This document shows, in pieces, positions 46,297 to 53,590 of a stretch of 64,000 bases of DNA. The translations under genes were made by a program, and so were the position numbers. The DNA is from Roseinatronobacter ekhonensis (GTDB taxonomy: Bacteria; Pseudomonadota; Alphaproteobacteria; Rhodobacterales; Rhodobacteraceae), in contig NZ_UIHC01000003.1 in NCBI RefSeq assembly GCF_900499075.1, positions 1 through 64,000 on the forward strand. Direction: 5' to 3'. The notes under the pieces are model-generated. The model did no database searches, had not been told where the DNA came from, and worked only from the letters and a program-made list of their open reading frames with translations. How positions within the stretch are numbered: position 1 is the stretch's first letter; each line of letters starts with the position of its first letter.

Positions 46297-46499
46297 TGCT
46301 TGCCTACCGCTTGCTGACTGCCGAGGACAGCTCTGCGTTTTGCCACAAGGTGACAGAGGCACTGTCGAAAGGCTGGGCGCTGCATGGCAGCCCCGCCTAT
46401 GCGGCAGACCCTGCAACCGGCGTGATGCGCTGTGCACAGGCCGTGGTCAAAGAGGTGGATGCAACCTACCGGCCCGAGCTGACGCTCGGAAGTCTATAA
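46293..46499 (+). CDS. DUF1737-family small protein
   Basis: This 68-residue soluble protein reads MMLAYRLLTAEDSSAFCHKVTEAL at the N-terminal part (split here to stay short: MMLAYRLLTAED) and continues KGWALHGSPAYAADP and CAQAVVKEV. That pattern, a single small alpha/beta unit with 'Gw.l.G.p', matches DUF1737. The function is unknown. The ATG overlaps the NnrU stop, so translation is coupled. A conserved hairpin repeat begins one base after its stop codon. Confidence 0.72.
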   Translation: MMLAYRLLTAEDSSAFCHKVTEALSKGWALHGSPAYAADPATGVMRCAQAVVKEVDATYRPELTLGSL

Positions 46500-46500
46500 G

Positions 46501-46575
46501 CGAGGGGGCTGCCGCCCCCATGCGGGCCTGAGCGGCCCGCATTCCCCCGCGAGTATTTGCGGCAAGATGAAGAGG
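46501..46575. repeat. intergenic double-hairpin repeat, copy 1
   Basis: It consists of hairpin GGGGG(CTGCC)GCCCCC-type, a second hairpin TGCGGGCC/GGCCCGCA, and a tail reading CCCCGCGAGTATTTGCGGC followed by AAGATGAAG. It starts directly after the DUF1737 stop. The same order and tail occur at 52090-52165 after sdhB. The tail resembles intergenic repeats that recur in Rhodobacterales genomes. It may end transcription or act as a mobile REP-like element. Confidence 0.65.
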
Positions 46576-46582
46576 CGAGCAG

Positions 46583-47611
46583 ATGAGCAAGACCAGCAAG
46601 GGCCGGTTTTTCGAGGATTACCGCGTCGGCGACCAGATTGCGCATGCTGTGCCGCGCACCGTGTCGGGGGGCGAGCGGGCGATGTACCATGCGCTTTATC
46701 CCGCACGCGGGGCGCTTTATTCGTCCGATGAGTTTGCGCGCGCCTGCGGGCTGCCTGCAAGCCCTGTCGATGACTTGATGGCGTTCCATATCGTCTTCGG
46801 CAAATCGGTGCCCGATATCAGCGTCAACGCGGTGGCCAATCTGGGCTATGCGCAGGGACGGTTTTTGCGCCCGGTCTATCCCGGCGACACGTTGCGGGCG
46901 ACCTCCGAAGTGATCGGGTTGAAGCAGAATTCCAACGGGAAATCGGGCGTGGTCTATGTGCGCACCCAAGGGCTGAACCAGCGCGACGAGGTGGTGATTG
47001 ACTATGTGCGCTGGGTAATGGTGCGCAAGGGCGATCTGGATGCGCCCGCGCCAGAGACACTGGTGCCAGAGCTAGCGAACGCGGTCGATGCAAGCGATCT
47101 GGTCGTGCCCGAGGGGCTGACATTTGCGCAATATGACGACGCGCAGGCCGGCGCGCCGCACCGTTGGGGCGATTATGCCGTGGGCGAACAGATTGACCAT
47201 GTCGACGGCATGACCATGGAAGAGGCCGAGCATATGCTGGCCACGCGGCTGTGGCAGAACACATCGAAAGTACATTTCGACCGCACCCAGCGGGTGGATG
47301 GCAAGCTGTTGGCCTATGGCGGACATGTGATTTCGGTCGCGCGGGCGCTGTCATTCAATGGGTTGGCCAATGCGCAGATGATGGTCGCAATTAACGGTGG
47401 CAGCCACGCCAACCCCTGTTTTGCAGGCGATACAATCCGGGCATGGTCCGAAGTGTTGGACCGGGCCGAGACCGCCGTGCCCGGCGTGGGCGCATTGCGT
47501 CTGCGCACGGTGGCCACGAAAGGTGATCCTTTTGTTCTGCGCGGCGCCGAAGGTAAATACCACCGCGATGTGCTGCTGGATTTCGACTATTGGGTGCTGA
47601 TGCCGGTCTAG
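46583..47611 (+). CDS. mch: mesaconyl-CoA hydratase (double hotdog MaoC family)
   Basis: This 342-residue protein consists of two MaoC-like hotdog halves and aligns by eye with mesaconyl-CoA hydratase (start MSKTSKGRFFEDYRVGDQIAH; later FLRPVYPGDTLRATSEV and the second half INGGSHANPCFAGDT). It converts mesaconyl-CoA to beta-methylmalyl-CoA in the ethylmalonyl-CoA pathway for acetate assimilation. Location between mcl2 and sdhC is as in related Rhodobacterales. A GAGGCGAG upstream is a modest ribosome site. Confidence 0.86.
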   Translation: MSKTSKGRFFEDYRVGDQIAHAVPRTVSGGERAMYHALYPARGALYSSDEFARACGLPASPVDDLMAFHIVFGKSVPDISVNAVANLGYAQGRFLRPVYPGDTLRATSEVIGLKQNSNGKSGVVYVRTQGLNQRDEVVIDYVRWVMVRKGDLDAPAPETLVPELANAVDASDLVVPEGLTFAQYDDAQAGAPHRWGDYAVGEQIDHVDGMTMEEAEHMLATRLWQNTSKVHFDRTQRVDGKLLAYGGHVISVARALSFNGLANAQMMVAINGGSHANPCFAGDTIRAWSEVLDRAETAVPGVGALRLRTVATKGDPFVLRGAEGKYHRDVLLDFDYWVLMPV

Positions 47612-47633
47612 GTCCGCGGCCCGAGTCGCAAAG

Positions 47634-47684
47634 GTGATCACAAGTTTGGCTTTTTGTGATCACATGGCTTTGATTTGCGATCAC
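47634..47684. promoter_or_regulatory. three phased GATCAC palindromes in the sdh promoter
   Basis: GTGATCAC occurs at 47634-47641 and 47656-47663 and GCGATCAC at 47677-47684, with start-to-start distances of 22 and 21 bases, that is two helical turns each. Flanks read TTTG before and CAA(A) after in the third copy, so the core is TTTGYGATCACAA. The array lies about 150 bases before the sdhC start. A homodimeric regulator bound to one face of DNA is the simplest reading. Confidence 0.6.
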
Positions 47685-47834
47685 AAACTGGCCCAAAGGG
47701 CGTTATTTTAGCGGAAACGATGCGGTTTTTGCGCCCGCCCCCACGCTCGAAGCGTGACATTCGCGTGAAATTCGGTATGCACGGGTGCAAGAGCCGGGTC
47801 GTCCGCGACCAGCCACATGAAAGAGGAGCCATCC

Positions 47835-48218
47835 ATGGCCGATGTGAACCGGGGCAACCGCCCGCTTTCGCCGCATCTTCAAGTATATCGCCTGCCGCTG
47901 GCAGCGATCACGTCCATCCTGAACCGGATAACGGGGGTGGGCATGACGCTCGCATCCATCCTGATTGTCTGGTGGTTCGCGGCAGGCGCGTTCAGTGCGG
48001 GATATTTCGAGTTTGTCGACGGGCTGCTGACCTCTATCCTCGGGCATATCGTGCTGATCGGGTCACTGGCGGCGCTGTGGTTTCACATGCTCAATTCCAT
48101 CCGCCACCTGATCTGGGACACAGGCCGGATGATGCAGGTCGAGACCGTGGAAAAGACCAGCTATATCGTGTTCGGTGGCACGGTGGTCGTGACCATTGTC
48201 ACCATTCTGGCCGTGTAA
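47835..48218 (+). CDS. sdhC: succinate dehydrogenase cytochrome b556 subunit
   Basis: This 127-residue membrane anchor of complex II has three helices and the heme b ligand His in FHMLNSIRHLIWD. The PLSPHLQVYRLPLAAITSI N-terminal segment, which contains quinone-site residues, is typical of SdhC. The ATG at 47835 is preferred over 47817 because the family starts MADVNRGNRPLSPHL and AAAGAGGAG precedes it. It is the first gene of the sdh operon, with 223 bases upstream containing the phased palindromes. Confidence 0.93.
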   Translation: MADVNRGNRPLSPHLQVYRLPLAAITSILNRITGVGMTLASILIVWWFAAGAFSAGYFEFVDGLLTSILGHIVLIGSLAALWFHMLNSIRHLIWDTGRMMQVETVEKTSYIVFGGTVVVTIVTILAV

Positions 48219-48228
48219 GGGGGCGATC

Positions 48229-48609
48229 ATGAGCTATAAATCAGACTATTCCCGCGCGCATGGCCACGGGGCCGCCGGAGAAGGCCTGCACCATTGGTGG
48301 AGCCAGCGTGTCACGTCGATCGCGCTGATCCCGTTGACGCTGCTGTTTCTTTTTCCCTTCGCAAACACGCTTGGCGGCGGGCATGACGCTTTTGTCGCCA
48401 CCTATTCCAACCTGTGGCACGCGCTGGTTGCCATTCTGTTCATAATCGCCGCCTTTGCGCATCTGCAACAAGGTTTGCAGACGGTGATCGAGGACTATGT
48501 TCCCAACAAGACGCAGCGCACCGTCGCGCTTTTGGTCAATACATTGCTGTGCTGGGCGCTTGGTGTGGCTGGCGTTTTGTCGGTTGCCACTGTCCTGTTC
48601 AGCGCCTGA
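48229..48609 (+). CDS. sdhD: succinate dehydrogenase membrane anchor subunit
   Basis: This 126-residue second membrane anchor has three hydrophobic helices. Conserved SdhD features include the N-terminal HHWWSQRVTSIALIPLTL and AFAHLQQGLQTVIEDYV, whose His is the heme axial ligand. The ATG at 48229 gives MSYKSDYSRAHG; the longer frame to 48196 overlaps sdhC. It follows sdhC by 10 bases and precedes sdhA by 9 bases. Confidence 0.93.
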   Translation: MSYKSDYSRAHGHGAAGEGLHHWWSQRVTSIALIPLTLLFLFPFANTLGGGHDAFVATYSNLWHALVAILFIIAAFAHLQQGLQTVIEDYVPNKTQRTVALLVNTLLCWALGVAGVLSVATVLFSA

Positions 48610-48618
48610 GGAAAAGAC

Positions 48619-50424
48619 ATGTCAGACTATAAGATCGAAGAACATACCTATGATGTGGTCGTGGTGGGCGCGGGTGGCGCGGGGTTGCGCGCGACTCTGG
48701 GCATGGCCGAACAAGGGCTGAAAACCGCCTGTGTGACCAAGGTATTCCCGACCCGCAGCCACACCGTGGCCGCCCAAGGCGGTATTGCCGCAAGCCTGTC
48801 GAACATGGGCCCCGATAACTGGCAGTGGCATATGTATGACACGGTCAAAGGCTCTGACTGGCTGGGCGACACCGACGCGATGGAGTATCTGGCCCGCGAA
48901 GCGCCCAAAGCGGTGTATGAGTTGGAGCATTACGGCGTGCCGTTTTCGCGCACCGAAGAGGGCAAGATCTACCAGCGCCCCTTTGGCGGTCACACCACCG
49001 AATTTGGCGAAGGTCCGCCCGTGCAGCGCACCTGTGCCGCTGCCGACCGGACCGGCCACGCGATGCTGCACACGCTTTATGGCCAATCGGTCAAGCAAAA
49101 GGCAGAGTTCTTCATCGAGTATTTCGCCACCGACCTGATCATGTCCGATGACGGGCAGTGCCAAGGCGTGATGGCGTGGAAGCTGGATGACGGCACGCTG
49201 CATGTGTTCAACGCCAAGATGGTCGTGCTGGCCACGGGCGGCTACGGGCGTGCCTATTTCAGCGCCACAAGTGCGCATACCTGCACCGGCGACGGCAATG
49301 GCATGGTCGCGCGTGCCGGTCTGCCCCTGCAAGACATGGAATTCGTGCAATTCCACCCGACCGGCATTTTCGGCGCGGGCTGCCTGATTACCGAAGGCGC
49401 GCGCGGCGAAGGCGGCTACCTGACGAATTCCGAAGGCGAGCGTTTCATGGAACGCTACGCGCCGACCTACAAGGACCTGGCGTCGCGGGACGTGGTGTCG
49501 CGCTGTATGACGATCGAGATTCGTGAAGGGCGCGGGGTTGGCCCGAACAAGGACCACATTCACCTGAACCTGTCGCATCTGCCGAAAGAGGCGCTGCATC
49601 TGCGCCTGCCCGGCATTTCCGAATCCGCCCGCGTGTTCGCCGGGGTCGATGTTACCAAGGAACCGATTCCGGTGCTTCCGACCGTGCATTATAACATGGG
49701 CGGTATCCCCACCAACTACTGGGGCGAGGTGCTGAATGCCGATGCTGAGAACCCTGACCGCATCGCGCCCGGCCTGATGGCGGTGGGCGAAGCGGCCTGT
49801 GCAAGCGTGCATGGCGCGAACCGTCTGGGGTCCAACAGCCTGATTGATCTGGTCGTATTTGGACGCGCCGCCGCGATCCGCGCAGGCCAGACCGTGGACC
49901 CCAAGGCGCCCAACCCAGAACTGAACAAGGCCAGCCTTGATCGTGCTTTGGCGCGGTTCGATAAGTTCCGCAACTTTAACGGGGGCACGCCCACCGCAGA
50001 GTTGCGGCTGGAAATGCAAAAAACCATGCAGGCCGATGCCGCCGTGTTCCGCACCGACAAGACGCTTGCAGAGGGTCTTGAGAAAATGAAGGGCGTGGCG
50101 TCCAAGATGAGCGATCTGCAAGTCACCGACCGCTCGCTGATCTGGAACACCGACCTGATGGAAACGCTGGAGCTGGACAACCTGATGCCCTGCGCCATGG
50201 CCACCATTGTCGGCGCCGAAGCGCGCAAGGAAAGCCGCGGCGCGCATGCGCACGAGGATTACCCCGACCGCGACGACGAGACATGGCGCAAGCACACGCT
50301 GGCTTGGGTCAATGACGAGAACGTCGCGCTGGATTACCGCCCCGTGCATCTGAACCCGCTGACCGGCCATAACGAGGGCGGTATCGACCTTAAAAAGATC
50401 GCGCCGAAAGCGCGGGTCTATTGA
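48619..50424 (+). CDS. sdhA: succinate dehydrogenase flavoprotein subunit
   Basis: This 601-residue catalytic subunit oxidises succinate. The N-terminal dinucleotide motif is [10 protein letters not shown] (residues 14-23). The flavin-linked histidine is H48 in [12 protein letters not shown]. Active-site residues appear in [20 protein letters not shown] and the later [17 protein letters not shown]. Length and order are normal. Unusually, the next gene is not sdhB but a sulfotransferase-like gene, which starts 26 bases after the sdhA stop. Confidence 0.97.
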   Translation: MSDYKIEEHTYDVVVVGAGGAGLRATLGMAEQGLKTACVTKVFPTRSHTVAAQGGIAASLSNMGPDNWQWHMYDTVKGSDWLGDTDAMEYLAREAPKAVYELEHYGVPFSRTEEGKIYQRPFGGHTTEFGEGPPVQRTCAAADRTGHAMLHTLYGQSVKQKAEFFIEYFATDLIMSDDGQCQGVMAWKLDDGTLHVFNAKMVVLATGGYGRAYFSATSAHTCTGDGNGMVARAGLPLQDMEFVQFHPTGIFGAGCLITEGARGEGGYLTNSEGERFMERYAPTYKDLASRDVVSRCMTIEIREGRGVGPNKDHIHLNLSHLPKEALHLRLPGISESARVFAGVDVTKEPIPVLPTVHYNMGGIPTNYWGEVLNADAENPDRIAPGLMAVGEAACASVHGANRLGSNSLIDLVVFGRAAAIRAGQTVDPKAPNPELNKASLDRALARFDKFRNFNGGTPTAELRLEMQKTMQADAAVFRTDKTLAEGLEKMKGVASKMSDLQVTDRSLIWNTDLMETLELDNLMPCAMATIVGAEARKESRGAHAHEDYPDRDDETWRKHTLAWVNDENVALDYRPVHLNPLTGHNEGGIDLKKIAPKARVY

Positions 50425-50450
50425 TAGAAGTCTTGGAAGGACCAAGGGCC

Positions 50451-51290
50451 ATGACGGACGCAGCACAAAGTGAAAGGGGTGTCATAACCTTTCATGTGGG
50501 CGTTCCCAAGACCGGCACGACCTCTATCCAGCGGCATCTTGCCGCGAATGCCGAATGTCTTGCCTCGGAACTGGCGGTTATCACGCCGGAACCGGGCAAG
50601 ACACTCAGCCGCCTTGCGGAACATGCGGCCCGCTACTCGCTGAGGGCGAGCACAGAGGCTGAGCAAAAACTCACGGGCAGCATCCAAGCTTTACGACAGC
50701 AGGTCGATGCAATTCCCGGCCCCTGCCTTGTCAGCCATGAAACCCTGCTTGGGGCATCGCCCGGACGCGCGGGCGAAACCCGGCTGTTTCCTGCGGCACA
50801 TAAGATTTTGTCGATGATCGATGCGCAATTCGCGCCAAGGCCTGTCTGCTACGTGGTGTTCACCCGCGAGATCGAGACATGGAAACGCAGTATGCACGCG
50901 CAGGCGGTCAAGACCGATCAATACACCGCCCCGCTGGCTGACTTTCTGTCGGAAACCCAAGCAATCATCGGCTGGGAGGATTTGCGCCGACGTCTGCGCG
51001 TGGCACTGGAAGACAGGGTCAGCTTTCTAAACATGGAAGCGGCGCTGACGGATGCCGCGCCCTCCGCCGCCTTGTTGCATCACATCGGCGTGTCGGACAG
51101 AACGATTGCCGAAATGCAGCCGATGTCGAAACGGCTGAAGGTAAGGCCCGTCCCCGCTGCGCTGGAATTTCTCCGGCATCTCAACACGGTAGACCTGTCG
51201 CCGCAACAGCGACAACGTATCGTGGATATCGTGACACAGAACCAATCGCTATTCTCGCGCGCCCCGGCGCCGAGCATGGCAGAGCTGTAA
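50451..51290 (+). CDS. sulfotransferase-like P-loop protein inserted in the sdh operon
   Basis: This 279-residue protein has a 5'-phosphosulfate-binding-type loop near its start, GVPKTGTTSIQRH (residues 17-29), the KxGTT pattern of PAPS-dependent sulfotransferases. A Ser/Thr-rich 3'-phosphate-binding site may lie in YVVFTREIETWKRSMHAQ. I prefer ATG 50451 (GGAAGG precedes it); a TTG at 50421 overlaps the sdhA stop. It is co-directional with sdhA and ends 12 bases before sdhB. It is not part of complex II. Acceptor is unknown; glycan or protein sulfation are possibilities. Confidence 0.68.
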   Translation: MTDAAQSERGVITFHVGVPKTGTTSIQRHLAANAECLASELAVITPEPGKTLSRLAEHAARYSLRASTEAEQKLTGSIQALRQQVDAIPGPCLVSHETLLGASPGRAGETRLFPAAHKILSMIDAQFAPRPVCYVVFTREIETWKRSMHAQAVKTDQYTAPLADFLSETQAIIGWEDLRRRLRVALEDRVSFLNMEAALTDAAPSAALLHHIGVSDRTIAEMQPMSKRLKVRPVPAALEFLRHLNTVDLSPQQRQRIVDIVTQNQSLFSRAPAPSMAEL

Positions 51291-51302
51291 GGAAAATCTG
51301 AT

Positions 51303-52082
51303 ATGGTCCAACTGACCCTGCCCAAGAACAGCCAGATGCGCACCGGCAAAACATGGCCCAAGCCTGAAAGCGCGGCCAAGCTGCGCAAGTTTCAGATCTA
51401 TCGCTGGTCGCCCGATGATGGTGACAACCCGCGCGTGGACACGTATTTCGTCGATCTGGACGGTTGCGGGCCGATGGTGCTGGACGCGCTGATCTACATC
51501 AAGACCAAGATCGACCCGACGCTGACCTTCCGCCGGTCCTGCCGCGAAGGGATTTGCGGGTCTTGCGCGATGAATATTGACGGGCAGAACCGGCTTGCCT
51601 GCATCTTCGGCATGGACGAGGTGAAGGGCGATGTGAAAATCTATCCCCTGCCCCATATGCCGGTCATCAAGGACTTGATCCCGGACCTGACGCATTTCTA
51701 CGCGCAGCACGCGTCGATCAAACCGTGGCTGGAAACGAAATCGAACACGCCCGCCAAGGAATGGCGCCAGTCGATCGAGGATCGCGAAAAGCTGGATGGG
51801 CTGTATGAATGCGTGATGTGCGCCTGTTGTTCCACCGCTTGCCCCAGCTATTGGTGGAATGGCGACCGCTACCTTGGACCGGCGGCACTGTTGCACGCCT
51901 ATCGCTGGCTGATCGACAGCCGCGATGAGGCCACGGGCGAGCGTCTGGATGACCTGCACGACCCGTTCAAGCTGTATCGCTGCCACACCATCATGAACTG
52001 CGCCAAGACCTGCCCCAAAGGCCTGAACCCCGCCAAAGCGATTGCCGAGGTCAAGAAAATGATGGTGGAGCGCGTTCTTTAA
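51303..52082 (+). CDS. sdhB: succinate dehydrogenase iron-sulfur subunit
   Basis: This 259-residue electron-transfer subunit has all three cluster motifs: 2Fe-2S ([17 protein letters not shown] then RLAC), 4Fe-4S ([12 protein letters not shown]) and 3Fe-4S ([17 protein letters not shown]). It passes electrons from SdhA to quinone bound by SdhB/C/D. It ends at 52082, and a hairpin repeat begins 8 bases later. The gene is separated from sdhA by the sulfotransferase-like gene. Confidence 0.97.
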   Translation: MVQLTLPKNSQMRTGKTWPKPESAAKLRKFQIYRWSPDDGDNPRVDTYFVDLDGCGPMVLDALIYIKTKIDPTLTFRRSCREGICGSCAMNIDGQNRLACIFGMDEVKGDVKIYPLPHMPVIKDLIPDLTHFYAQHASIKPWLETKSNTPAKEWRQSIEDREKLDGLYECVMCACCSTACPSYWWNGDRYLGPAALLHAYRWLIDSRDEATGERLDDLHDPFKLYRCHTIMNCAKTCPKGLNPAKAIAEVKKMMVERVL

Positions 52083-52089
52083 GCGTTGA

Positions 52090-52165
52090 CAGGGGGGCGC
52101 TCGCGCCCCCCTCTGGGCCTGCGGCCCATTCACCCCCCTGAGGATATTTCAGCAAGGATGAAGAC
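52090..52165. repeat. intergenic double-hairpin repeat, copy 2
   Basis: It opens with GGGGGGCGC/GCGCCCCCC, continues with a GGGCC/GGCCC hairpin and ends CCCCCCTGAGGATATTTCAGC then AAGGATGAAG, matching copy 1 (46501-46575) in order and in most bases of the tail. It follows the sdhB stop. The first hairpin can act as a terminator for the sdh operon. Confidence 0.65.
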
Positions 52166-52201
52166 AAGGCCGCAGAAACGACCTCCGAAGACGGGAGACA
52201 C

Positions 52202-52828
52202 ATGGAACACCGGACTCCGTTCGATATAGTTGCCTTACGCGTGCTTTTGGCGGTCGCGCTAAGTGCGATTGCGCTGGTCGGGGTTGCGATGGCCATGACA
52301 GACAGCACGCGCGTGCTGCACACACCGCCCCCGCCAGATTATGCACTTGGGCTGTCAGAGGACCGGTCGAGCTTCGAGTTTACCGGGTTGGTCGATTTCG
52401 GATTGACACGCGACTTGCGGCAGCTTGCCGACACACATCCAAAGGTCAAACGCCTGGTTCTTGAGAGCCGCGGCGGCTATATCGCAGAGGCCCGCGGCGT
52501 GGTCACGGTGCTGCAGGCAAAAGGGATTGCAACCCATGTCGAGGGGCATTGCGCCTCTGCCTGCGCGTTGATGTTCGTGGGCGGGGCCACACGGTCGGTG
52601 ACCCCGGACGCGCGGATCGGGCTGCATGGCTACAATCTGCGGCCAGATAATATGTATTATGGCATGATCGATCCGCGCCGTGAAATGGCCCGGGATCGGG
52701 CAATTTACCGCGAACAGAAAATCGCCGAGCCCTTCGTGCGCAAACTGGCGATATTGCCGCAAGCGCCGATGTGGTATCCGGACCACGGCGAATTGCGCCG
52801 CGCGGGTTTCGTGACGGTCGCGCCTTGA
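52202..52828 (+). CDS. exported ClpP-fold (crotonase-like) protein of COG3904 type
   Basis: This 208-residue protein has an N-terminal membrane anchor (about residues 10-32) and a ClpP/crotonase-type domain. Recognised segments are LVLESRGGYIAEARG (oxyanion strand), the nucleophile motif GHCASACALMFVGG (S119) and RIGLHGY (H142), a Ser-His pair as in ClpP/SppA. Two cysteines flank the Ser. The acidic third residue is not obvious. Periplasmic protease or lyase activity is possible. It follows sdhB after the repeat and is not coupled to it. Function is not established. Confidence 0.68.
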   Translation: MEHRTPFDIVALRVLLAVALSAIALVGVAMAMTDSTRVLHTPPPPDYALGLSEDRSSFEFTGLVDFGLTRDLRQLADTHPKVKRLVLESRGGYIAEARGVVTVLQAKGIATHVEGHCASACALMFVGGATRSVTPDARIGLHGYNLRPDNMYYGMIDPRREMARDRAIYREQKIAEPFVRKLAILPQAPMWYPDHGELRRAGFVTVAP

Positions 52829-52835
52829 GCGCCGC

Positions 52836-53531
52836 CTAGTGTCCGGACAGGCCCGCGACCACCGCCTGCGCGGCGCGGCGCGGGTCATCAGCGCGCCAGA
52901 TCGGGCGCCCGACGACAATGTGGTCCGCGCCATTTGCCAAGGCCTGTGCAGGCGTGGCGATACGCTTTTGGTCATCGGTCACGCTGCCTTGTGGGCGCAC
53001 GCCCGGCGTGACGATCAGCCGCCCCTGCGCATTGGGCAACGCGCGGATGGCCGCGGCCTCTTGCGGGCTGGCGATCACCCCATGCGCGCCCGCATCAAAC
53101 GCGGCAGAGGCGCGCGCGAGCACGATATCGTCCATCGCGCCGGGGCGGATTTGCGCCGCATCCAGATCGGCCCGGTCGGACGAGGTCAGCACCGTGACCG
53201 CGAGGATTTTCAGCCCTGTCCCGCCGACACCTGCGCGGGCGGCCGCGACCACCGACGGGTCGCCATGCACGGTCAGGAAATCCAGATCATAGGCCGCGAT
53301 CCCGCGCACAGCAGCCTCTACCGTGGCGGGAATGTCGAAGAATTTCATATCCAGGAAGATGCGTTTGCCATGTTCCTGTTTCAGTTCGTTGGCCAGCGCG
53401 AGGCCACCGCCGGTCAGCATGCCCAAGCCGATCTTGTAGAACGACACTGCATTGCCAAGGCGGGCCGCCATATCCAGCCCCGCAATTGCGTTCGGCACAT
53501 CAAGGGCGACAATCAGGCGGTCATCAGACAT
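52836..53531 (-). CDS. pyrF: orotidine 5'-phosphate decarboxylase
   Basis: This 231-residue TIM-barrel enzyme makes UMP from OMP. The catalytic motif FLDMKFFDIPATV is a variant of the usual DLKFHDIPNTV. N-terminal MSDDRLIVALDVPNAIAGLD and the phosphate-binding VTPGVRPQGS and DHIVVGRPI loops are typical. It is single on the minus strand and converges with the ClpP-fold gene, 7 bases apart. Confidence 0.95.
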   Translation of the reverse strand: MSDDRLIVALDVPNAIAGLDMAARLGNAVSFYKIGLGMLTGGGLALANELKQEHGKRIFLDMKFFDIPATVEAAVRGIAAYDLDFLTVHGDPSVVAAARAGVGGTGLKILAVTVLTSSDRADLDAAQIRPGAMDDIVLARASAAFDAGAHGVIASPQEAAAIRALPNAQGRLIVTPGVRPQGSVTDDQKRIATPAQALANGADHIVVGRPIWRADDPRRAAQAVVAGLSGH

Positions 53532-53590
53532 GCGGGTGCTCCGGCGGCTAGGGTCGCGCTGAGCTACCGCAAGCGCGCGTGCATGGCAAG

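Noticed and set aside
48622-50466. 614-codon minus-strand open frame opposite sdhA
   Set aside because: It mirrors sdhA over its full length; sdhA has all cofactor motifs, and the mirror product resembles nothing.
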